A stretch of DNA of 64,000 nt from Beta vulgaris subsp. vulgaris (lineage: Eukaryota > Streptophyta > Magnoliopsida > Caryophyllales > Amaranthaceae), in the NCBI RefSeq assembly GCF_026745355.1, contig NC_079208.1, forward strand, positions 25,533,305-25,597,304. The letters run 5' to 3'. Positions 55,226 through 64,000 of the stretch are shown piece after piece. Position 1 is the first letter of the stretch. The number at the start of each line of letters is the position of its first letter. The position numbers and the translations under genes were made by a program. The notes beneath the pieces are model-generated. The model saw only the letters and a program-made list of their open reading frames with translations, made no database searches and had not been told where the DNA came from.

Positions 55226-56367
55226 TGTTTTTTCACTATTTTGATAATGACAAATAATTAACTTTGGTTAAATTAGTTTCATTTTGTTCGTGTGTTATTA
55301 GTTTAATTTTATATTATTAGTTCTAGTCGTTTTTGTTTTGTTTATTTTCTAATCTAGATTTATTATTATCTTTTAGATATCACAAATATTATGTTTTATA
55401 ACTTATGAAGAATTGATTAGGAGGTTAATCAAAAATTAAGTTATAAACCTTATTTGTGTTTGTTACAAACAGTTTATATTATGGACGTATATATTGTGAA
55501 ATTATGTGATTCCATAATATTCTTTGAAGTTAGTTTGCGCGCAGCTATTTCAAAATGGTACGTGATAAGTAGCCTTCAAAGGCTCCAACTAACAGCGCCT
55601 AAATAGGAGAGGTGAAGTAGTTTCTAGATTTTAGGAACCACAACAACCCACCTACTTATGAGGCGTGGGATAATGGATGCGCGTGTGATAATGGTGGAAT
55701 GTGTGGAAATCAATCGCATAACTTCCAATGGATTGCAACGGCTAGATTGTGGAAGGAGTAAGGCTGAAAATCAGCTCCACTATGTTCGTGGAGAAGATCA
55801 TGTGAAAGATTGTCTTCTACAAATAGTTTTGTGTAGTAATCATAGAATGTATGCTTTCAAAATTTTAAGTGTAATATTTTTGTGAAAGTATATTCGGTTT
55901 TACTCTTCTTTCATTATTACTCAGTGTATTAGAGATTGGGTTGAGTGAGAATCTAAATCTGTAATCATTTCGAGAGAAAAAGAGAAAGAGAAAGAAAAGA
56001 GAGAAAGAGAAAAGACTTCGAGTGAAGTCAAGAGAGAAAGTCAATTGTTCAGGGGGAACAAGTTGACAGGGAACCAGTTCCTAGAGGAACAGAGTAGGTC
56101 CGAGTTTAGGTTGTACAAAAGAGAGTTTTTTGGCCTAAAGTTATTAAAGAGAATTGAGTCAAAATCCCTAGTGGTCAAGGTTTTTCTTCCTATTCGGCCT
56201 AGGAAGTTTTCCTTGTAAAAATTCCCATGTTCTTATTTCTTTCTAGTTTATGCATTTATCTCTTTCTTAGATAAACATTCTTTTATTTCCGCAAAAAAAT
56301 AGAAAATCTCCCGAACTACAATTCACCCCCCTCTTGTAGTTGCTTAAGTCTTTGTACTCGACTAACA
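55226..56367 (+). repeat. 5' LTR of element D
   Basis: 1142 bp, TGTTTTTTCACTATTTTGAT...ACTAACA. Compared over the first ~190 bp with the 3' LTR (63806-64000) it differs mainly by single-base indels (for example TTTGGTTAAATTAG versus TTTGTTAATTAG). Confidence 0.92.
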
Positions 56368-56369
56368 AT

Positions 56370-56381
56370 TGGTATCAGAGC
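56370..56381 (+). other. Primer-binding site of element D
   Basis: TGGTATCAGAGC, 2 nt after the LTR; initiator-Met tRNA type. Confidence 0.93.
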
Positions 56382-56422
56382 CTGGTTCCTCCAAGAATTA
56401 GTTAATACTGAGGAGCTAGTTC

Positions 56423-58137
56423 TTGGAAATGATGAACATATCGGGAGAAGGACTGGAAGAAGGATACTCAACTCAGCATCCACCTATGTTTAATGGCAAG
56501 TATTATCCATGCTGGAAAAATCGTATGGAAATTTTCATTAAGGCTGAAAACTATCAAGTTTGGAGAGTGATAGAGATTGGTGACTTCGAAGTCACAGAAA
56601 AATGAAAAAGGTTGAAGACATCCCCAAACCTCTCTCCAAATATGACAAAGATGACTTCGATAAGATGGAGATGAATAACTTGCTTGGCCAAAAAGATTCT
56701 CCACTGTGGCCTTGGTCCCCATGAACACAATCGAATCATGGGATGCAAATCGGCTAAGCAAATGTGGGAACTTCTTCAAGTTACTCACGAAGGAACAAAC
56801 GAAGTCAAGAGATCAAAAATCGATATGGTCATGCACAAATATAAGCTATTTCAAATGAAGCGTAAGGAGTCTGTCCAAGAAATGCTCACAAGGTTCTCCA
56901 ACATAATAAATGAGCTTGAATCCCTAGGGAAGGTCATCACTCTAGAGGAACAAGTACGAAAAGTACTATGAAGTCTACCTCAGGATGACAAATGGATGGC
57001 AAAGGTCACTGCTTTGCTTGAAACAAAAGATTTCACCACATTCAATATCGAGCAACTCTCCGTTTCTTGTTGACTCATGAAATACATCTAGGAACTCATG
57101 ATGTTGACTCTAGTAGACCTAAAGCTTTGTCTCTCAAGTCCGATGAACAAGAGGATTCAGAAACTGATGATGAAGAGGCAGCATTGATTGTGAAAAGATT
57201 CAAGAAATTCTTCAACGAGAATTACAAAGGAAAAAACTTGAAAAAGCCGGGGAAGCTAAGCTGTCATAAATATGGAAGTCCTGACCACTTCATAAAGGAA
57301 TGTCCTCTTTGGCAAAATGACAAGGGTAAAGGAAAATACAAGGAGAGCGGGAAGGAACAACAAAAACATTTCTCAAAAGTTGATATGAGAAGGGCCATGA
57401 CTGCTGCCTGGGAAGAATCCGATACAGACGAGGAGCAGGAACAACCTGAAGAGGAAACAGCTCATTTGTGTCTCATGGCAAAGACAGACGATGAAGAAGA
57501 CTTGCCAAGCAATAAGGTACGCATTAATGTTATTGAAGAAGAGTTAAAAGAACTTTCAAAGAATCAATTAATAAAACTTCTTTTGGAAACTTTGGATGAC
57601 TACAAGGCTATTTGCGTTAGAGAAGAAAATCTTGAAAAGGCCTTAGAAGTCACCAAAGGACATTCAAATTGGTTTAAAACAGTAAATGCAAATATTGAAG
57701 AAAGATTCTTTGAATTTTTGATGAAAACCGATGTATTCGAGAAGTTTTTGAAAATGCTAAAAATGAAAATTATTTCTTGAATATGGAGATGGCTGAATTG
57801 AAACTATTTGTTCTTGAAGGAACCCAGTTCCTCTATAAATACCAGATCCGAGTTCGAGAAATTAAAATTGGAACATGAAAAAGTTTTAAATGAGTATCTG
57901 GTACTTAAAGGGAAAATGGAATCTTTAAGAACAAAACTTCTTGATCCAGTGAGTTGGATACAAAAGTATAAAAATGAAGGAAGGAATGGGTTAGGTTTCA
58001 ATCACAAGAAGAAAAACAAAGTGAAAAAATATGTTGATCTTCCAAGCAGCCGAATATGCTCTTACTGTGGGAACAGTGGTCACTTAGTATCTGAGTGTTC
58101 CTCCAGAGAAGAACATATTGAGATGAACACTCGCTAA
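56423..58137 (+). pseudogene. Element D gag
   Basis: STQHPPMFNGKYYPCWKNRM and IFIKAENYQVWRVIEIGDFE (56423-56605), then in shifted frames CGLGPHEHNRIMGCKSAKQM and MLTRFSNIINELESLGKVIT (56684-56971), and a long part 57067-57780. The first zinc knuckle reads CHKYGSPDHFIKEC, so its second Cys has become Tyr. The second, CSYCGNSGHLVSEC (~58050-58095), is complete. Acidic and coiled-coil stretches lie between, as in element C. Confidence 0.87.
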
Positions 58138-58239
58138 TTAAACAAGTGTGGAAAGTTAAGAGAAATACAAGCCCTACAGAGAAACCCAAGTCAGACTGGG
58201 TTCCTACCACTAACTAATTTTTTTTGGATACAGGCTAAA

Positions 58240-58814
58240 GTGAGGGGGAACAACCTGTGGTACCTCGATAGCGGTTGTTCTAAACACATGACAGGAGATA
58301 AAAAGAAATTTCTCTCGCTTTCAGCCTATGATGGAGGAACTGTGACTTTCGGAGACAATCTTACAGGAATATTGTAGCTATAGGTAAGGTAGGAAAGTCT
58401 AAGTCACATTCCATAGATAATGTATTTTTGGTCGAGGGTTTGAAACACAATCTACTTAGTATTTCTCAATTTTGTGACAAAGGGAACAGTGTAAACTTTA
58501 CTGATGAGTGTTGTGTAGTAAGTAATACAGGAACAGGTACCAAGATTCTGGAAGGAACTAGGAAGGGAAACACTTATGTTGTTGACCTAAACCTTGTTCC
58601 TAGGAACAACCTAACTTGTTTAAGTGCCGTCGACAATGAACCACTTGTTTGGCATAAAAGATCTGGTCACGCAAGTATGACTTTGCTCCAAAAGCTAAGT
58701 GGTAAGGACTTAGTTGTTGGTCTACCAACAATCAAAGTTCCTTATCATGAAGTTTGTGGACCATGTGCAAAAGGAAACAAGTTAGATCCTCGTTCAAACC
58801 AAAGAAGATGGTAA
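58240..58814 (+). pseudogene. Element D protease and pre-integrase region
   Basis: LWYLDSGCSKHMTGDKKKFL (DSG), VTFGDNLTG then a frameshift near 58365; VEGLKHNLLSISQFCDKGNS, LEGTRKGNTYVVDLNLVPRN, WHKRSGHASMTLL (second His preserved) and CGPCAKGN of the zinc region. Confidence 0.88.
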
Positions 58815-59434
58815 GCACACAAAGTCCTCTTGAATTGATTCATATGGACTTATGTGGCCCTGTTCGAATCCAAAGCCGATCTGGTAAGAGATATGTACTT
58901 GTTATAGTTGATGATTTTTCAAGATACACTTGGGTTATTTTTCTTCATAGCAAAGTCGAGACATTTGATGAATTTGTAAACTTTGCTAAAAGAACACAAA
59001 GAATAAGTGGTTTTAAAATTAAGCACTTGCGTTCTGATCATGGTAAGGAGTTTGAAAACTCCAAATTTGATGAGTTTTGCAGAAATGAAGGACTTGACCA
59101 CAACTTCTCAGCTCCTAGGACTCCACAACAAAATGGCATGGTGGAGAGGAAGAATCGCACTTTGGAGGACATGGCAAGAATAATGATAATCGCCAGTAAT
59201 CTTCCGAAGAATTTCTGGGCTGAAGCAGTGAACACGGCATGCTATATCATCAATAGAGTCATGCTGAGACCCATTGTCCTGAAGACCCCTTATGAGCTAC
59301 TCAAAGGAAGAAAACCCAATATCTCATACTTTAGAATCTTTGGTTGTAAATGCTTTGTACATAACAATGGTAAAGACAATTTAGGAAAGTTTGATGCTAG
59401 AAGTGATGAGGCTTTTTTATTGGATATGCTTTAA
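58754..59434 (+). pseudogene. Element D integrase core, open reading frame
   Basis: An unbroken core: SPLELIHMDLCGPVRIQSRS (Asp), VLVIVDDFSRYTWVIFLHSK, KHLRSDHGKEFENSKFDEFC (Asp), PQQNGMVERKNRTLEDMARI (Glu), AVNTACYIINRVMLRP, FRIFGCKCFVHNNGKDNLGK. All three DDE residues are present. The frame ends at 59434 near the GFFVGY-type block owing to a frameshift. Confidence 0.9.
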
Positions 59435-59757
59435 ATAGTAAAGCATATAGAGTTTACAACAAAAGAACAATGTTGTTGAGGAAAGTGTCCATATTATTTT
59501 GATGAAACTAACTCCCTGCAGGAACTAAGTCATGAAAATGACTTTGAAATTGGACTGACTCGTTCTGAGGAGTCAGTGAACCTTGATGAGGAACTAACAC
59601 CTGCAGGTACCGACAAAAAGCATATTCCTGAAGAAGAGATAAATGTTCCTGATCCTGTAATACAGGAGGAACAGGCAGAAGAAATTCATCCAGAAAATGA
59701 AACAAATGAAGATCCTCAAGCTGGAGGAGCAGAGACAAGGAGATTTGAACCAAGACC

Positions 59758-61360
59758 ATGGAAACACCTGAAATCCCACCCTTGGATTTAATCGTAAGTG
59801 ATATTGAAAAGGGAACTCAGACGAGATCCCAACTGAAAAATTTATGTGCTTTCCAAGCCTTTTTGTCTATGACAGAACCACGAGATCACAATGATGCCCT
59901 TCTGGAGTCTGACTGGATAATGCCATGCAAGAGGAACTGAATGAGTTCCAGAGGAACAAGGTCTGGCATCTTGAGACCAAGCCTAAAAACCAAAAGGTGA
60001 TTGGGCTAAATGGGTCTTCAGGAACAAGGACGACATGGAACAGTCATAAGGAACAAAGCCAGACTCGTAGCAAAAGGGTATAATCAACAAGAAGGTATTG
60101 ACTTCGATGAAACCTTTGCTCCTGTAGCTAGAATAAAAGCAATAAGAATTTTGATTGCCTTTGCTGCATTCATGGGTTTTAGGTTGTACCAAATGGACGT
60201 CAAATGTGCCTTTTTAAATGGGTATTTAATAGAAGACGTCTATGTGGAACAACCTCCTGGATTTGAAAACCCTGATCTTCCTAACCATGTCTATAAGCTA
60301 GATAAAGCTCTTTATGGGCTAAAGCAAGCTCCTAGATCATGGTATGAAAGACTCTCAAAATTCTTACTTTCTAATGATTTTATACGAGGAAAGTTGATAG
60401 AACTCTGTTCCTTAGATCCAAAGGAACAGACATTCTAGTGGTTCAGATTTATGTAGATGATATAATTTTTGGTGCAACTAACGAATCTCTTTGTAAGGAA
60501 TTTGCTGAGTTAATGCGTAGTGAATTTGAAATGAGCATGATGGGAATTAAACTTCTTTCTCGGCTTTCAAATCAAGCAAACTGAAAGAGGAACAATGATC
60601 CATCAACAAAAATATGTAAGGAGTTATTAAAAAATAGGCTGGATCAAGCAAAAACCAACCATACTCTAATAGGAACAATAACAAGGTTAGATGAGGATCC
60701 AAGTGGTAAGTCCGTAGATCAGAAACTCTACAGAGGTATGATTGGTTCCTTACTTTATCTAACTGCTAGTAGGCCTGATATCTCCTTTAGTGTTGGTTTA
60801 TGTGCTAGATTCCAATCAAATCCTAAGGAATCTCGTTGACAGCGTTCAAACAGGATCCTTAGTATTTAAAGGAAGTGATGATCTTTGTTTGTTCTATCCT
60901 CGAAGTGACATCTTTGATCTAGTAGCTACTCTGATGCTGACTATGCTGGAGACTTGGTGAATCGTAAAAGCACTTCAGGTATTTCCAGTTCCTAGGATCA
61001 AGCTTAGTTTCTTGGAGTTCAAAGAAGCAAAACACTTTGCTCTTTCAACAGCCGAATGAATATGTGGCAGCTGTGCAGCTGTTCTCAGGTATTATGGATC
61101 AAGCAACAGGTACGTGACTTTGGCATAAAATTTAAGTGTGTTCCTATACTCTGTGATAATACTAGTGCCATATGCATTTCCAAGGATCCAGTTCATCACT
61201 CTAGAGTCAAGCATATTCACATTCGTCATCATTTCCTAAAAGACAATGTAGAAAAGGGATTAGTCAAAGTTGATTTTTGTCCAACTGAAAATCAAATAGC
61301 TGACATATTGACTAAACCTCTATCTAGGGACAGGTTTGAAAAGATAGCTTGGAACTAGGA
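59758..61360 (+). pseudogene. Element D reverse transcriptase and RNase H, heavily frameshifted
   Basis: SQLKNLCAFQAFLSMTEPRD (59758-59940), [57 protein letters not shown] (60010-60438), then in another frame [20 protein letters not shown] with an intact YVDD. RNase H survives as short pieces over 60700-61360: IGSLLYLTASRPDI, DADYAGDLVNRKSTS, then CDNTSAICISKDPVHHSRV, HIHIRHHFLKDNVEKG, QIADILTKPLSRDRFEK. Around 60830-61080 single bases are missing every few dozen nt relative to element C. Confidence 0.88.
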
Positions 61361-61889
61361 ATGATAAGAATTGTTTGAATGTACAAATGATGTTAATTCC
61401 CCAAGAATTTTTTCTTACAAGTATGCCTGCAACTTTCATGAAATAAATTTCATACACCTAGGGTCAAGTATAAGGACTCACATTTGTCTTTGAATATTAC
61501 CCTTATTGTCCTTGCACATATTTGGTACGTAGTAGTTTGTACATTATGGACAAATTTTATCATATGCAAGAGTATTTTTATTCTCTCTCTTAATTTTCCC
61601 TCAAATTTCCTTGATTATTTTTTTCTTTTCACACCTCAATTCTACAAATAAATGCGTTAACATGTATTATTGCCACAATTACACGTTCGTTAATCTGAGT
61701 TAAAGTAAAGAAATTTCATTAATTCTTTCCCAAAACCCAATAAGTCGTTTCATTAAACCTAACCTTCTATTTACTCTCACACGGAATCATCAACCCATCA
61801 CATCACTGACCCCTCACAACTTCCCACTCTCACATCAATTCATCTCTCTCTCATCTCTCATCTTCAACCTTCCTCCAAAAACTCTTTCG

Positions 61890-63253
61890 CCATGTCTTCT
61901 AACAGTAAAAATATCGGTGATCACGAAAATTTTCCCAGAGAGAAAACACCGTCCTTGATGAATATTGCGCTCAAGAATCATCCAAGACAAGAGAAGATTC
62001 AACTGGGTTAAAATCAGAATCCTCTCTCTCTCTCTCTGAAATAAGAAGAAGATGAAAATGAAGCTGAAAGTGAACAAGAAAAAGAAATTACTTTTCCTAC
62101 GAAGAGAGGTAAGAAAACAAAATCGTCACAATTTCTTGTGGGTTTCGTATTGATGTTGCATGGTGCAAAAAGTCCAAGTGGACGGAACTTTGAACATATT
62201 AAAGTTTCAAAAATGGTGGAAAATTGTCAGTTTAGATGAGGGTTTATATGAAAAAGAAATGAAAGAGTTTTGTTCAAGTTTTAATATCACTGAGGCGTAT
62301 GTGTGAGTGTGGTGAATGGATGTGTTGTTACTTTAACTGAAAAGAAGTTGGGGGAGTGGTTTGATGTCCCAATTGAGGGTTATAAGAAGTATATTAAGGG
62401 TAGGGCGAAACTTAACATCAATGGAGTCTCAAATGCTAAAATTCTTGCTTTCTTTAATGGAAATTCAAATGCATTATCTTTAGATCAAAAAGAACTGTCC
62501 CCCTTTCATAAACTATTATTCCAATTTGTGTGGCATTTTATCTTACCCCGTTCCTCAAAAAGAACCCAGGCAAGTCTAATGGATCTCTATTATGTACTGC
62601 CTTGCCAATAACATAAAATCAACCTCCCTTCTTTGATTATTTCACATCTCTCTCATGCATTTCACATAACACAAAAGTTGGCTATGGAAACCTTCTCTCT
62701 ACCATCTTCAAAAATTGCAAAGTCAAATTGCCTGCCAGTCCCTCCTTCTGTCTTGAACATGAAAATTACCTCACCAAGGACACCCTATCGAGACTTAGCT
62801 TAAGGTTGGTCAATGGGAAGCTGGACTTTGAAAGGGAAGAAACACCTGTTAAGGTGGAAGTAGGGTGGTAAGAGGAAGATGGGGAAGAAGTTCCTGTGGT
62901 TTGTGAGGAAGAGTCAAAGGATTGCTGGGTCCAAGTCTCTGAAGGAGCAGGATCAAGGTGAAGCTGTGTTTATTCACCTAGACTCGAATCCAGTTCCTTC
63001 CACCACTGTTGATTTTCCTTTGTTATCTACTACTGGGCTAAACAGGATGCTCCGGGAAATTCACGGCTCTTTGTCCCTACTGCACACCAGGATCAATGTT
63101 ATAGAGACCACTGTCTCTGCTCTGGATTCTCAGCAGCAACAACAAATGATGGCCATTAAGAATGCTAATACGGGTATCAGGAACAAAGTTGATGGTGTTG
63201 TCTCCAAAATTGATTCTGTGGTCTTCTCTCTTTTCAAGCACCTTAAGCCCTAA
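61890..63253 (+). pseudogene. Element D third ORF (Sirevirus env-like), broken
   Basis: Fragments in different frames: 62303-62611 (KKLGEWFDVPIEGYKKYIKG, FHKLLFQFVWHFILPRSSKR, TQASLMDLYYVLPCQ) is the plant-transposon domain, continuing past a stop as HKINLPSLIISHLSH. 62879-63253 ends with a coiled-coil tail (LREIHGSLSLLHTRINVIET, VVSKIDSVVFSLFK). Equivalent in position and layout to the third ORF of element C, but without the long acidic/basic block. Function unknown. Confidence 0.7.
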
Positions 63254-63805
63254 TTTCTTTTAACTTTGAACAATTGGACAAGTTTTTTTGTGGTTGTAAT
63301 TATTGTTAAACAATCTCTTTTTATTCTCTCTTTATGTGTCCTTTTGTGACACATGAAGCACTTTAATCTCTGCTATTTTTCCGCTTTACTCTTGAGCTCT
63401 GCATATTGATTATACTCTGATGTCCATGTTGCTGCTTTCTATTTGCTTATTTATTGTGCTTGGATGGGTAATATTATAAGATACGTGTTTGAGCTACTTG
63501 CTTGATGCCTAGACTATTGACTCTCTAGTGCTGCAGGTTCATCACTTAGTTTTGATAATGACAAAAGGGGGAAGAGTTATTGTTGGTATAAAAAGTTTTT
63601 TATCTTAGTTCTTGTACATGTTTTTCTCATCCCTGTTCTCAGTCGAGCCTGATCATGTTCCCAGTCTTAGTTGAGTCTACTTAGGTTTAGGTTGTGTGTT
63701 ATATTTTTTTTTATGTGTTATTTTTTATTTTGTCTTTTCTTTTCTTAAAACAGAGAAACTTAAAAAAAATTCCAATTATTTGCCATCATCAAAAAGGGGG
63801 AATAT
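63254..63805 (+). other. Non-coding 3' region of element D with purine tracts
   Basis: Contains ACAAAAGGGGGAAGAG at ~63561 and AAAAAGGGGGAA at 63791-63802, the latter 3 nt before the 3' LTR. No gene. Confidence 0.75.
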
Positions 63806-64000
63806 TGTTGTTTCACTATTTTGATGATGACAAATAATTAACTTTGTTAATTAGTTTCTTTTGTTCGTGTGTTATTAGTTAATTTTATATTATTAGTTTT
63901 AGTCGTTTTTGTTTGTTTATTTTCTAATCTAGATTTATTATATCTTTAGATATCACAAATATTATGTTTTAAAATTATGGAGAATTGATTAGGAGAATAA
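63806..64000 (+). repeat. 3' LTR of element D, partial
   Basis: TGTTGTTTCACTATTTTGAT..., matching the start of the 5' LTR at 55226; cut by the window end. Confidence 0.92.

Larger units (their letters stand above)
55226..64000 (+). mobile_element. Sirevirus-like Ty1/copia element D (3' LTR cut by the window edge)
   Basis: 5' LTR 55226-56367, PBS at 56370, gag-pol in copia order, a third ORF, purine tract at ~63790 and a 3' LTR beginning at 63806 that runs off the window. The left flank AACTT (55221-55225) is the expected target duplication; its partner is outside. Proteins parallel element C throughout but the two are clearly different families by LTR sequence. Every ORF is frameshifted. Confidence 0.92.

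Overview
The window is nuclear DNA of a flowering plant, probably a eudicot. The evidence is a spliced ubiquitin-specific protease gene, a long intronless P-class pentatricopeptide repeat (PPR) gene, introns with GT-AG borders, AT-rich composition, and dense plant transposons of the Sirevirus, chromovirus, CACTA, Stowaway and L1 types. The sequence does not fix the species. I found no tRNA, rRNA, CRISPR array or bacterial-type operon.

Layout. (1) 1-1340, minus strand: 5' exons of a UBP23-like deubiquitinase; the gene runs off the left edge. (2) 1.3-7.4 kb: intergenic DNA with a solo Sirevirus LTR (2854-4686, TSD ACCTT) and a MITE (6948-7243). (3) 7460-10141, plus strand: an intact 893-residue PPR gene, probably organellar. 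(4) 10.56-29.32 kb: one minus-strand L1-type LINE, recognised by its poly(A) end, a 14-nt target duplication at both ends, ORF1 remains at the right and ORF2 C-terminal remains at the left. It has been split by CACTA transposons (11.7-22.5 kb; one carries a TNPD transposase and a second gene with a Ulp1-type cysteine protease) and by a deleted Ty3/gypsy chromovirus (22658-27634, TSD GAAAC). (5) 30.56-40.64 kb: a decayed minus-strand Ty1/copia element (A). It is split by a non-autonomous CACTA (32697-37763, TSD TTC), which itself holds a Stowaway MITE and a 3.2-kb solo gypsy-type LTR. (6) 41.36-54.87 kb: a second decayed minus-strand copia element (B), split by a complete plus-strand Sirevirus-like copia (C, 42270-53421, TSD CACTG) with an env-like third ORF. 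(7) 55226 to the right edge: another Sirevirus-like element (D), whose 3' LTR is cut by the window end.

How it fits together. Only the UBP23-like and PPR genes look like host genes; almost everything after 10.5 kb is transposon in transposon, up to three levels deep, and most nesting steps are dated relative to each other by exact target duplications. None of the LTR-element reading frames is intact as given. Many of the breaks in elements C and D are single-base indels, so some may be consensus errors rather than biological decay.

The least ordinary structure is the CACTA element at 11.7-20.4 kb. It pairs a TNPD-like transposase region with a multi-exon Ulp1-protease gene. It also carries about ten ~160-bp tandem repeats, plus two diverged copies in another intron of the same gene. 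Nearly every repeat carries a consensus-like 5' splice-donor sequence on the transcribed strand.
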